Assembly (NCBI GenBank): GCA_964235605.1
Contig: CAXSCR010000020.1
Location: 1 to 62,858 of the forward strand
Direction: 5' to 3'
Source: DATCRE01 sp964235605
Lineage (GTDB): Bacteria > Bacteroidota > Bacteroidia > Cytophagales > Cyclobacteriaceae
Length of the DNA: 62,858 nucleotides
Shown: positions 7,551 to 16,536 of the stretch, in pieces
Position numbering within the stretch: the first letter of the stretch is position 1
How the letters are laid out: every line of letters starts with the position of its first letter
Notes under the pieces: generated by a model
What the model was told of the DNA's origin: nothing
Databases searched by the model: none
Seen by the model: only the letters and a program-made list of their open reading frames with translations
Program-made: the position numbers and the translations under genes

Positions 7551-10500
7551 TTACAAAACATTAATTAATAATATTCTTTCTTTTTCGAAAGCAACCTGAC
7601 CTACCAAACCTTCACCGATCGCAAATTCTTTCGGAATATTTTTCTCTTCTTTATAAGCATACGCGGCGAAGAGTTTCAGTTTTACATTTTGAATGTCTTC
7701 ATCTTGTTTCAAGATATAGAAGGCGCCATAGTGAGCGCTTACCACCTGTGCTAACTCAGAAAGAATACGTCTTGTTACGGTGTTAAGATCTTTCTGACCT
7801 TGCAACATTTGTGTGAACTTCGCAAGATTGGATTTCAACCAATCCTGATCTTGATTTCTTAATGTAGTTTCACGCAGGTTAGTGATCATCTGATTGATCG
7901 TATCTTTTAAAGCCTCGAGTTCACCTTTCGCATCCACACGAATAGTTCTTGTCAAGTCTCCTTTGGTCACAGCCGATGCCACTTCTGAAATAGAACGTAC
8001 TTGCGTAGTTAAATTGGCAGCAAGCTGATTTACGTTTTCTGTCAAATCTTTCCATGTACCAGATGCACCTGGTACGCTGGCTTGTCCACCAAGTCGTCCT
8101 TCCACACCCACTTCACGTGCCACTGTAGTTACCTGTTCGGCAAATACAGCGAGCGTATCAATCATTTCATTAATTGTATCTGTTAATTGAGCTAACTCAC
8201 CCAAGGCATTGATGGAAAGTTTTTGTTTCAAATTTCCTTTCGCCACAGAGGTCACCACCTTTGCGATACCGCGAACCTGACCTGTTAAGTTGGATGCCAT
8301 CTGGTTTACAGAGTCAGTCAAATCTTTCCATGTTCCAGCTACGCCGCGAACCTCAGCCTGACCGCCAAGTTTTCCTTCTGTACCCACTTCACGCGCAACC
8401 CGTGTTACTTCAAAGGCAAAAGAGTTGAGCTGTTCCACCATCGTGTTGATCGTGTTCTTTAACTCAAGCATTTCTCCGCGAACATCCACCGTAATTTTCT
8501 TTGACAAGTCACCGTTCGCCACCGCTGTTGTTACTCCGGCAATGTTACGAACTTGGTCAGTTAAGTTACCGGCCATTTGATTTACAGAGTCAGTCAAATC
8601 TTTCCACGTACCAGCAACGCCAGGTACGAATGCCTGTCCGCCTAACTTACCATCTGTGCCCACTTCGCGCGCCATCCGTGTTACTTCAGAGGCAAAACCG
8701 CGGAGTTGATCCACCATGGTATTTAATGTATCTTTCAATTGCAGGATTTCTCCTCGCACGTCAACCGTTATTTTCTTTGATAAATCACCATTTGCTACCG
8801 CGATAGCAACGTTAGCAATATTTCGAATTTGAGCGGTGAGATTACCCGCCATTTGATTCACCGAATCAGTAAGACCTTTCCACACCCCACCAACTCCTTT
8901 TACTGTTGCTTGGCCTCCAAGTTTACCTTCAGAACCAACTTCACTTGCAACACGTGTAACTTCCGATGCAAATGAATTGAGCTGATCCACCATTGTATTG
9001 ATCGTGTTCTTCAATTCAAGCATTTCGCCTTTCACATCCACAGTGATTTTTTTGGATAAATCACCCTTCGCCACGGCTGTTGTTACTTCAGCAATATTCC
9101 GAACCTGATTCGTCAGGTTATCGGCCATTTTATTTACAGAGTCCGTTAAATCTTTCCATGTTCCACCTACACCTGGTACGTCAGCCTGACCACCTAGCTG
9201 GCCTTCTGAACCTACTTCACGTGCCACACGCGTTACTTCAGAGCCAAAAGAATTAAGCTGATCCACCATCGTATTGATTGTGTTCTTCAACTCCAGCATT
9301 TCACCGCGCACATCCACCGCTATCTTCTTTGACAAATCACCTTTCGCCACCGCTGTTGTTACTTCAGCGATGTTACGCACCTGGTTGGTTAAGTTTGACG
9401 CCATCTGATTTACAGAGTCCGTCAAATCTTTCCATGTACCACCAACACCTGGTACGTTTGCTTGTCCACCGAGCTGCCCTTCAGAACCCACTTCTCGTGC
9501 CACACGCGTTACTTCAGAAGAGAATGAGTTAAGCTGATCCACCATCGTATTGATCGTGTTCTTTAACTCCAACAACTCGCCCTTGGCATCAACCGTGATT
9601 TTCTTTGATAAGTCACCTTTCGCTACGGCAGTTGTTACACCCGCTACGTTACGTACCTGTGCCGTCAAGTTACCAGCCATCTGATTTACAGAGTCAGTAA
9701 GATCTTTCCATACACCGCCTACGCCCTTTACTGTTGCTTGTCCGCCGAGTTTACCTTCTGTACCTACTTCAAGCGCAACGCGAGTTACTTCCGAACCGAA
9801 AGAGTTGAGCTGATCCACCATCGTGTTGATTGTGTTTTTCAACTCAAGCATTTCACCACGAACATCCACCGTGATTTTTTTGGACAAGTCACCATTCGCT
9901 ACCGCCGTTGTTACACCCGCGATGTTACGTACCTGACCTGTTAAGTTGGATGCCATTTGATTTACAGAGTCAGTAAGATCTTTCCAGATACCACCAACAC
10001 CCTTCACCGTTGCTTGTCCACCAAGTTTACCTTCTGTACCAACTTCAAGCGCAACGCGAGTTACCTCAGAACCGAATGAGTTGAGCTGATCCACCATTGT
10101 GTTGATTGTGTTTTTCAACTCAAGCATTTCACCACGAACATCCACCGTGATTTTCTTTGACAAATCACCGTTTGCCACGGCTGTTGTTACACCTGCTATA
10201 TTTCTAACCTGGTTGGTAAGATTACCAGCCATTTGATTTACTGAATCTGTTAAATCTTTCCAAGTACCACCAACACCTGGTACATCTGCCTGACCACCAA
10301 GTTGCCCTTCGGAACCAACTTCACGAGCCACACGTGTTACTTCACTGGAGAATGAGTTGAGCTGATCCACCATCGTATTGATTGTGTTTTTCAACTCTAA
10401 TAACTCACCTTTGGCATCCACCGTGATCTTTTTAGATAAATCACCTTTTGCTACCGCTGTTGTTACACCGGCGATGTTACGAACTTGTGCAGTTAGGTTA

Positions 10501-11501
10501 CCGGCCATCTGATTTACAGAGTCAGTCAAATCTTTCCATACACCACCAACGCCTTTTACTGTTGCTTGTCCGCCGAGCTTACCTTCCGTACCTACTTCAA
10601 GCGCCACCCGCGTCACTTCAGAACCGAATGAGTTGAGTTGATCCACCATCGTGTTGATCGTGTTTTTTAACTCAAGCATTTCACCCTTTACATCCACAGT
10701 AATCTTTTTGGAAAGATTACCACGGGCAATAGCGGTTGTTACCTCCGCAATATTTCTAACCTGGTCAGTTAAGTTACCCGCCATTTGGTTTACGGAGTCA
10801 GTCAAATCTTTCCAAACACCACCAACTCCTTTTACCTTTGCCTGACCTCCCAATTTTCCTTCAGAACCCACTTCACGCGCCACCCGCGTTACCTCCATAG
10901 AAAACAGATTTAACTGCTTCACCATGTAGTTTACTTCTTTTGCAATACGCGCAAACTCACCTTCCAATTTATGTCCACCAATTTCTTCAGGCATCTCCTG
11001 CGACAAATTTCCTTTTGCCACCGAACTAATAACATGTGCAATTTCAATTGTAGGATGCACAAGATCTGATATAAGGACGTTAAGAGATTCTACCCCCGTA
11101 CTCCAGGAGCCTTTTGTACTTGGAATTTCAATACGCTGTGTAAGCTTACCCTGTTTACCGATAGTATTACCGGCACGGGTAAACTCAAGCATCATCTTTT
11201 CATTTAATGAAATTATTTCATTAAGCGTATCGCAGACTTTGCCATGAATACCTATTTGATCAAATGGCATACGCACTGAAAAATTTCCATTGCGCATTTC
11301 GGTCAAAACTTTTAGTAGCTCTTTATTATCGATCAAATTTGTTAATTCTTGTGGGGAGCTATCAATTAAGTTTGTATGATCACCATTGCTACCATTCTTC
11401 TTCTTCGCTGTCGATAATCCAGCAGGAAGAGTTCCACCATTGAATTCGGAACCATCTTTTTTTGAAAGGGACTTAGTGGCCTTCGATTTCTTAGAATTCA
11501 T
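7551..11501 (-). CDS. N-terminal half of a poly-HAMP hybrid histidine kinase (11 HAMP-type repeats and most of a GAF domain)
   Basis: 1316 residues. After a polar N-terminus (1-60) and a divergent HAMP-like region, 11 near-identical 92-residue units run from about 205 to 1208. Each carries an LGGQA.V.GV.G.WKDLTDSVN block and a GDLSKKITVD.KGE.LELKNTIN block, the alternating HAMP organisation known from group III (Nik1/Os-1-type) histidine kinases, which respond to osmotic and other stress. No signal peptide or membrane segment is visible, so the array is cytosolic. A GAF domain starts near 1235 and is cut by TAA at 7551-7553, directly before the rest of the domain in the same frame. The first Met fits the start; the promoter is unidentified. 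Confidence 0.87.
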   Translation of the reverse strand: MNSKKSKATKSLSKKDGSEFNGGTLPAGLSTAKKKNGSNGDHTNLIDSSPQELTNLIDNKELLKVLTEMRNGNFSVRMPFDQIGIHGKVCDTLNEIISLNEKMMLEFTRAGNTIGKQGKLTQRIEIPSTKGSWSTGVESLNVLISDLVHPTIEIAHVISSVAKGNLSQEMPEEIGGHKLEGEFARIAKEVNYMVKQLNLFSMEVTRVAREVGSEGKLGGQAKVKGVGGVWKDLTDSVNQMAGNLTDQVRNIAEVTTAIARGNLSKKITVDVKGEMLELKNTINTMVDQLNSFGSEVTRVALEVGTEGKLGGQATVKGVGGVWKDLTDSVNQMAGNLTAQVRNIAGVTTAVAKGDLSKKITVDAKGELLELKNTINTMVDQLNSFSSEVTRVAREVGSEGQLGGQADVPGVGGTWKDLTDSVNQMAGNLTNQVRNIAGVTTAVANGDLSKKITVDVRGEMLELKNTINTMVDQLNSFGSEVTRVALEVGTEGKLGGQATVKGVGGIWKDLTDSVNQMASNLTGQVRNIAGVTTAVANGDLSKKITVDVRGEMLELKNTINTMVDQLNSFGSEVTRVALEVGTEGKLGGQATVKGVGGVWKDLTDSVNQMAGNLTAQVRNVAGVTTAVAKGDLSKKITVDAKGELLELKNTINTMVDQLNSFSSEVTRVAREVGSEGQLGGQANVPGVGGTWKDLTDSVNQMASNLTNQVRNIAEVTTAVAKGDLSKKIAVDVRGEMLELKNTINTMVDQLNSFGSEVTRVAREVGSEGQLGGQADVPGVGGTWKDLTDSVNKMADNLTNQVRNIAEVTTAVAKGDLSKKITVDVKGEMLELKNTINTMVDQLNSFASEVTRVASEVGSEGKLGGQATVKGVGGVWKGLTDSVNQMAGNLTAQIRNIANVAIAVANGDLSKKITVDVRGEILQLKDTLNTMVDQLRGFASEVTRMAREVGTDGKLGGQAFVPGVAGTWKDLTDSVNQMAGNLTDQVRNIAGVTTAVANGDLSKKITVDVRGEMLELKNTINTMVEQLNSFAFEVTRVAREVGTEGKLGGQAEVRGVAGTWKDLTDSVNQMASNLTGQVRGIAKVVTSVAKGNLKQKLSINALGELAQLTDTINEMIDTLAVFAEQVTTVAREVGVEGRLGGQASVPGASGTWKDLTENVNQLAANLTTQVRSISEVASAVTKGDLTRTIRVDAKGELEALKDTINQMITNLRETTLRNQDQDWLKSNLAKFTQMLQGQKDLNTVTRRILSELAQVVSAHYGAFYILKQDEDIQNVKLKLFAAYAYKEEKNIPKEFAIGEGLVGQVAFEKERILLINVL
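7900..10890 (-). repeat. Eleven 276-bp in-frame tandem repeats encoding HAMP units
   Basis: The LGGQA motif recurs 11 times at 92-codon spacing. Neighbouring units are almost identical at DNA level, with two alternating linker types (ATVKGVGGVW and ADVPGVGGTW). The repeats invite recombination and also assembly collapse, so the true copy number may differ. Confidence 0.9.
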
Positions 11502-11749
11502 AAAAAGGATTTAGAATGATAAATGTAAATCAGAATATGCGTTTTTAAACTATTCTTGATTAAATAATATTGAGGATCGATGTCTACAAAAAACCATACC
11601 ATCCGTATACTGTTCCGTTAAGGAGCAATTGGGTTAATCAAGCTGTATAATGGACTAATATTTCTGCTCTTCCAAACTTCATAACCCGAAGCTGAAGCAT
11701 TGAGGATTATGTTGAAAGTTATTATTGCATTAGTTTTGAGTTCGGATTT

Positions 11750-11967
11750 ATGAAAGGTATAATATTTGGTGCTTTTATTTTACTTTTAGTCGCATCCAGT
11801 TTGTTTAACTTACTAAATGGACTCACTTACGTTCTGCAGAAATATCAGTTGATCAAGATCCTATCATAAAAAATAAAGTCACTATCACGTTAGTGATTTA
11901 TTTCAATACCAAATCAACCAGTGTTGTGGGTGGTAATACACTTTCTTTTGATGCTGGCATATTATAA
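11750..11967 (+). pseudogene. Possible decayed small secreted protein
   Basis: An ATG at 11750 opens a signal-peptide-like frame (MKGIIFGAFILLLVASSLFN) that stops at 11869. A second frame, overlapping and shifted, continues from about 11833 with plausible exported sequence (SAEISVDQDPIIKNKVTITL) to TAA at 11967. Joining the two would give a ~70-residue secreted protein with one frameshift. No family is recognised; it could also be two chance frames. Confidence 0.3.
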
Positions 11968-12127
11968 ATTCACTCTTCGTACAAGAGAACTTACCTTCCT
12001 TGGCCATCTGTATCGCTTGTCGGCTGTAGCAGGCTTTCGACATGAAAGTGAATTAAGCAACATAGCTTTTAACGACAATTGCACTTATTATGAATTGCGC
12101 AATGTATTTACACCCAACGGTAGTCGA

Positions 12128-12499
12128 CTATAAGTAAGCATCAATTTTAAGTTGAAACTCTTCTACGATAAGCGGTTTATTTATAAAATCAGTCATACCG
12201 TGTGACTCTGCGGCTTCTTTACTATTGATTGTACTAGAGGCCGAAAAAGCTATGATGGGAACGGTCTTGAAATATGGGTCTTCCATAGACCTGATATGGT
12301 TGGTGGATTCATATCCATCCATTTCTGGCATTTGCAAATCCATTAATATTACTTGGTAGTTTTTAGAGATGATAAGTAAAAGTGCTTCTTTGCCATCATT
12401 GGCAATCGTTACGGTATAGCCCCACTTTCGCAGAAAGGCCCCTGCTATCTTCTGGTTAATATAATTATCTTCCACCAGTAACACATTTGCGTTTTTCAT
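12128..12499 (-). CDS. Single-domain response regulator
   Basis: 123 residues forming one receiver domain of the hybrid-kinase type. It has the acidic pair in LLVEDNYINQ, the phospho-acceptor Asp54 in VILMDLQMPEMDGYES, a Ser-rich switch segment (IIAFSASSTINSKEA) and the Lys in FINKPLIVEEF. No DNA-binding or enzymatic output is present. Its sequence is closest to the terminal receivers of hybrid kinases, and it lies 626 bases upstream of the poly-HAMP kinase on the same strand. It may be a detached phospho-receiver for that system. It is not obviously in the same transcript because the gap is long. Confidence 0.87.
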   Translation of the reverse strand: MKNANVLLVEDNYINQKIAGAFLRKWGYTVTIANDGKEALLLIISKNYQVILMDLQMPEMDGYESTNHIRSMEDPYFKTVPIIAFSASSTINSKEAAESHGMTDFINKPLIVEEFQLKIDAYL

Positions 12500-12961
12500 A
12501 CCATCCGATTTTAGCCATTACAAAGATCCAAAGCTTTAAAATAAAATGAATCAGTAAAAATCGGATTTAGGAAATAGGGGAAGACCCTCAGAGATAAGGC
12601 ATAAGTAAAGCAATACTTCCTACCAACCTTAAAAATGCAGAAAAACCGGTTCTATATGATTTACCATTGAAATATAGCTGGTCAAATATCTTTAGGTCAT
12701 GAACAGCATAGAAATATTTCAATTTGCACTTGAATTAACAGAGCCTTGGTTTGTAACGGCCCAAGTTTTAAAGAGACACAACAAAACAAAAAATGACTCT
12801 TACCATAGACATTGGTTTTAAGAAGGGTATGCTTTTAAGAAGTGTCAGTCTATGATACCCATGATCGGACATGGCGTTACCTTAACTTTTTGAGCCTGGG
12901 ACATAGACTCGAAACACCTCAACTTGTTCGCCTAGCAAGTTGAGGCAATGAGGCAGTATGT
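12500..12961. other. Intergenic, nothing recognised
   Basis: About 460 bases with stops in all frames and no convincing gene, RNA or hairpin terminator. It would contain the promoter of the receiver gene and the end of the amtB-glnK transcript. Confidence 0.5.
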
Positions 12962-13306
12962 TTAAATTGCTTCAGAACCTTTTTCGCCGGTTCTAAGACG
13001 TATGCATTGTTCAAGCGGCATAACGAAAATCTTTCCGCTACCTAACAAACCATCCGTATTGGCCTTTGTGGCATTAACGATGGAGTTGACAGTAACTTCT
13101 ACGAATTCATCGTTAACAGCGATTTCCAATCTTATATTAGGAACGAGGTTCGGTATTACTACTTGACCTCTGTAAATTTCCTCTTGCTGTCTTCTTCCAT
13201 GGCCAGATACATGACCTACGGTTATTCTGGAAATTCCTGCTTCAATAAGAGCTTCCCGAACTTGATCAAGTTGATTTTCGCGAATTATAGCTACAATAAG
13301 TTTCAT
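12962..13306 (-). CDS. glnK: P-II nitrogen regulatory protein (GlnK type)
   Basis: 114 residues, the normal P-II length. P-II trimers sense 2-oxoglutarate, ATP and ADP and plug the ammonium channel AmtB. Visible are MKLIVAIIRENQLDQVREAL, the T-loop (GRRQQEEIYRGQVVIPNLVP), the B-loop (TDGLLGSGKIFVMPLEQCIRLRTGE) and the ATP-binding Gly and Lys residues. The usual uridylylation tyrosine (Tyr51 of E. coli, in YRGAEY) is absent: this loop reads YRGQVV, keeping only the equivalent of Tyr46. Control by GlnD-type uridylylation is therefore unlikely. It follows amtB by 94 bases on the same strand, the classic amtB-glnK pair. Confidence 0.93.
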   Translation of the reverse strand: MKLIVAIIRENQLDQVREALIEAGISRITVGHVSGHGRRQQEEIYRGQVVIPNLVPNIRLEIAVNDEFVEVTVNSIVNATKANTDGLLGSGKIFVMPLEQCIRLRTGEKGSEAI

Positions 13307-13400
13307 ATTTTTAATGTTGAAGTGTGGGTGCCTAGAGTTGAAGAAGTTAGCAGATTATGTTTCTGCTAATTCCTTCTTATCTATCGGCACATTACAATAA

Positions 13401-14741
13401 TTAATTAGGGTTGATCATTCCGTATCCTCTTTCACCATGATAGAAGTTGTCTAATCCCTTCATCTCAGCTTCTTCACTAGAACGGATTTTTACAATCTTA
13501 TTCAATACAAATAGTATGATGAATGTGCCGAACGCAGAGTATGCAATTGCAATTAAAACTGCCAAAGCTTGAACACCTAATAGTTGCAATACCGTCCAAC
13601 TTCCCCCCGCAATAGACGCTGCATCTACCATCCAGCTTTCGCGGATGAAGAAAACGAGTAGTATAGCGCCAACAATACCGCCAACGCCGTGAATGCCAAA
13701 CGCGTCTAAAGTATCGTCATAACCCAACTTATTTTTGAGCATGATAGAAAGATAACATATTATAGTTGCTGCTGCGCCTAATGCTAAAGCGCCTACAGGT
13801 TGTACTACACCAGCTGCTGGCGTGATAGCTACAAGACCTGCCAAAATACCGCTCGCAAAACCCAAAGCTGTTGCTTTGCCTTGATGTAAACCTTCAATAA
13901 TTACCCAAGTCATAGCGCCAGCTGCTGCTGCAATTTGAGTAACGGTTAGCGCTTGCGCTGCGCTAAGTCCACTTGAAATACTGCTACCCGCATTAAAGCC
14001 AAACCATCCAACCCAAAGTAACCCAGCACCGATAAGTGTCATTACTAAGTTATTAGGACGTGTATGTAAATGAGGGAAGGATTTTCTCGGGCCTAAATAA
14101 AGAGCGGCTACTAATCCACTCACACCGGCAGAAATATGTACCACAGTACCTCCCGCAAAGTCAATTGCGCCTTTTGCGCCTAGGTTAAATAAGAATCCGT
14201 CAGAAGCCCAAACCCAATGGCAAAGCGGATTGTAAACGATGATGCCCCATGTAGCAATAAAAATGCAATATCCTTTAAATGAAACCCGCTCAGCAAATGC
14301 GCCCGCAATAAGAGCTGGCGTGATGATGGCAAATTTTGCTTGAAACATGGAGAACACATATTCTGGGATACCGTAGGACATAATCTTTTCATCTATTCCA
14401 GATAAAAGGAAGTAGTCCCAACTCCAGCCGAACCATCCATGGAGACCTTCCACGTTAGGTCCAAAGGCCATGCTATAACCGCAGACGACCCAAAGAACGG
14501 TCATGATGCCCATGGCAGCGAAGCTATGCATCATGGTGCCAAGCACATTTTTAGTTCTCACTAGACCACCATAAAACATGGCTAATCCTGGTATCATTAG
14601 TAATACAAGCGCCGTAGAAGTTAACATCCAGGCTGCTGCGCCCGAATCAATTTGTGGTTGGGCATCTGCTGCCAAAACCATTGAGGCCGGAAATAGCACG
14701 ATGGCACAGATCAGGAATAAAGAACGAAGTGTCATTTTCAT
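13401..14741 (-). CDS. amtB: Ammonium transporter
   Basis: 446 residues with a cleavable signal peptide (about 1-24) and 11 predicted membrane helices. AmtB conducts ammonium/ammonia across the inner membrane. Family signatures are visible: ALVLLMIPGLAMFYGGLVR, the twin pore histidines in FAGGTVVHISAGVSGLVAAL and FGIHGVGGIVGAIL, and the DTLDAFGIHG signature. The C-terminal tail (EEAEMKGLDNFYHGERGYG) is the conserved cytosolic segment that contacts P-II. First gene of the amtB-glnK unit. It is probably induced by nitrogen limitation, inferred from the family; no operator is recognised. Confidence 0.95.
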   Translation of the reverse strand: MKMTLRSLFLICAIVLFPASMVLAADAQPQIDSGAAAWMLTSTALVLLMIPGLAMFYGGLVRTKNVLGTMMHSFAAMGIMTVLWVVCGYSMAFGPNVEGLHGWFGWSWDYFLLSGIDEKIMSYGIPEYVFSMFQAKFAIITPALIAGAFAERVSFKGYCIFIATWGIIVYNPLCHWVWASDGFLFNLGAKGAIDFAGGTVVHISAGVSGLVAALYLGPRKSFPHLHTRPNNLVMTLIGAGLLWVGWFGFNAGSSISSGLSAAQALTVTQIAAAAGAMTWVIIEGLHQGKATALGFASGILAGLVAITPAAGVVQPVGALALGAAATIICYLSIMLKNKLGYDDTLDAFGIHGVGGIVGAILLVFFIRESWMVDAASIAGGSWTVLQLLGVQALAVLIAIAYSAFGTFIILFVLNKIVKIRSSEEAEMKGLDNFYHGERGYGMINPN

Positions 14742-14929
14742 TGATTGAGATACATTTTATTAATAGGACGCGAATATAATAAGTCATATTAATTTATCAA
14801 TGACGGGCTCAAAATTATAGCCACTTGAGAAAATTTCTAAATAATTTTTCGCAAGTGGCTTTAAAATTGAACTATCTCTACCAAAAAGTTAAAAATTACT
14901 TTCAGATGGGATGCAATCGTATGTTGAGT

Positions 14930-15226
14930 TTATCCAGCATTAACTGCGTACTTTTCAAGGGCCGCGCTAAGCTTGGTATGGATCTGTTTGCAGCTAACTA
15001 AAAAGTTTTTTTCTACCACAACAATCTTAAGTGATTGAGATGCTTCGGTCCATTCGTAATTAATTACGATGCCATAAGGCCCATTAACTATTCCGCTAGG
15101 GCCGTTTAATTCAAATCCGGCAGCAGCAAGATCGACTGTAACTTTACTGAAGGCTTCCGCGGTAATACCGTTGAAGTACAAAGGGTCACACATATATATA
15201 AAGGTTGGTAACTTGTTAAACTTCAT
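14930..15226 (-). CDS. Hypothetical protein, second gene of an overlapping pair
   Basis: 98 residues, cytosolic, no signal peptide or membrane segment, family not recognised. It has alternating beta-like strands (NGPYGIVINYEWTEASQSLKIVVVEKN) and one Cys near each end. Its ATG lies inside the 3' end of the upstream 61-residue membrane-protein gene (11-base overlap, different frame), so translation is probably coupled. Confidence 0.6.
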   Translation of the reverse strand: MKFNKLPTFIYMCDPLYFNGITAEAFSKVTVDLAAAGFELNGPSGIVNGPYGIVINYEWTEASQSLKIVVVEKNFLVSCKQIHTKLSAALEKYAVNAG

Positions 15227-15401
15227 CAGTGTCTTTATGGCTCTTTAAGAGCCCGACACCTGATCCAAAAAATATTAAACCTAAAATTGATAGAGCCCAT
15301 GGACTAAGAGCAACAAGGTCGCGTCCGAAGATTCCTAATACGCCTAAAATCAATCCTACAATGCCAGCCACTGTAAGAAACATAGCTAAAATTTTTATCA
15401 T
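15216..15401 (-). CDS. Small two-helix membrane protein
   Basis: 61 residues: two hydrophobic helices (AMFLTVAGIVGLILGVLGIF and ALSILGLIFFGSGVGLL) joined by a short polar turn, with a charged C-terminal tail. It resembles the many small inner-membrane proteins of Bacteroidota, with no assigned function. It overlaps the following hypothetical gene by 11 bases; the two probably form a unit. Confidence 0.55.
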   Translation of the reverse strand: MIKILAMFLTVAGIVGLILGVLGIFGRDLVALSPWALSILGLIFFGSGVGLLKSHKDTDEV

Positions 15402-15737
15402 TATTATGCGTTCATTAATTCAATTAAAAAATCTCTTGGTTTTATTTTTCTTGCCTTTTTGAATAAATTTATAGCAGCTGCAGTAATCAAATCAAACTTT
15501 CCAAGAAGTATCTGCAATAGTCATTATTTTATTTCATCTGATGGTTTGGTTCCCATAGCTGTGTTCTATAAATAAGGACCCTAATCCTGCTTATTAGACT
15601 CAGCAGTGCAGATTCCATCATACATATTTTTGCACCTAAACCACCTATGCTAAAGTACAATGCATTTTTTATTATCTTTGCCAGCGTTCATTAATTTAAC
15701 CAATGGTTTTTATTTAATCCACTATATTGCTGCATCA
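15402..15737. other. Intergenic, nothing recognised
   Basis: About 335 bases between two minus-strand genes. A TATCTTTG on the plus strand near 15673 matches the Bacteroidota -7 box by chance but faces no plus-strand gene. No terminator with a clear stem was found. Confidence 0.4.
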
Positions 15738-16412
15738 TTATTTCTTAGCTTGTAAGTCCAATTCAATATTAACAGTCTCAGAAATAAATTTATCACCTAA
15801 AGTTTTATCATTACCATAATTCATTTGCCATTGTCTTCTATCAATATCAAAATTGGCTTTTGCTTTTAGCTTATCGCCATCGAGGTCAACCCGCGCAGGA
15901 AATGTGATATTTTTGGTATCCTCCTTTATTTTTAAGTTACCGCTGATATTAAAGTTTGCGCCATCAATTAACGAAGTGTCGGCGCTATTGGGTATGTAAG
16001 GTTCAATTTTTGTTATTTCAAATGTTGCCGTACCGAATTTTTGCGCGTCAAAGAAATCTCCACTAAGAAGGTGGGGTTTTAATTTCGCTTGAAACATTTC
16101 GCCTTGCTCTTCGATTTGTAATGATTTAATGTCAATGGTAAAGTTACCACCGGTAATTTGGTCTTTTGCGACACTTACAGATCCAGATGTCAGCTTGAAT
16201 TTGCCTGGATGATTTTTACCTACACCATTGCCTGTAAAGCGAATACGAGATTCGGCCGTATCAATCGAAAAAGTTTTTCCTGCAGCTTCTGTAGCTTCTT
16301 GTTTATCAGTAATAGTTGCATTATCGCCTTTTGGTGCCTTATCACAGGAGAGAAGGGTGACTGCAACCGCCAAGGCCAAGAATGAAGTTTTATAGTTTAG
16401 ATTGTGTTTCAT
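15738..16412 (-). CDS. YceI family lipoprotein
   Basis: 224 residues with a lipoprotein signal: lipobox VTLLSC, acylated Cys23. The mature protein is a YceI-like lipocalin-type beta barrel (about 45-222) with signatures FSIDTAESRIRFTGNGVG, GNFTIDIKSLQIEEQGE and FDIDRRQWQMNYGND. YceI barrels bind long polyprenoid or amphipathic molecules; the ligand here is unknown. A membrane anchor on YceI is frequent in Bacteroidota. Divergent from the Hsp70-like gene, with 124 bases between the starts. Confidence 0.88.
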   Translation of the reverse strand: MKHNLNYKTSFLALAVAVTLLSCDKAPKGDNATITDKQEATEAAGKTFSIDTAESRIRFTGNGVGKNHPGKFKLTSGSVSVAKDQITGGNFTIDIKSLQIEEQGEMFQAKLKPHLLSGDFFDAQKFGTATFEITKIEPYIPNSADTSLIDGANFNISGNLKIKEDTKNITFPARVDLDGDKLKAKANFDIDRRQWQMNYGNDKTLGDKFISETVNIELDLQAKK

Positions 16413-16536
16413 GAGTTATAAATTTTTGTGAAACTTAAAAGATATAAAATCCATGCCTTGGTTATAAGAAATTACCTAAGTCGTACAATCAGAATACATA
16501 TAATAGTAAGTTTGCCGCTTTAAATTTAAGAGTACA

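Noticed and set aside
8501..10845. Several plus-strand frames opposite the poly-HAMP gene
   Set aside because: They recur with the 276-bp unit, so they are shadows of the repeat.
7900..10890. CRISPR-like array because of regular repeats
   Set aside because: Units are 276 bp, in frame and coding; no short repeat with unique spacers.
15673..15680. TATCTTTG match to the Bacteroidota -7 box
   Set aside because: It faces no plus-strand gene and has no paired TTG element.
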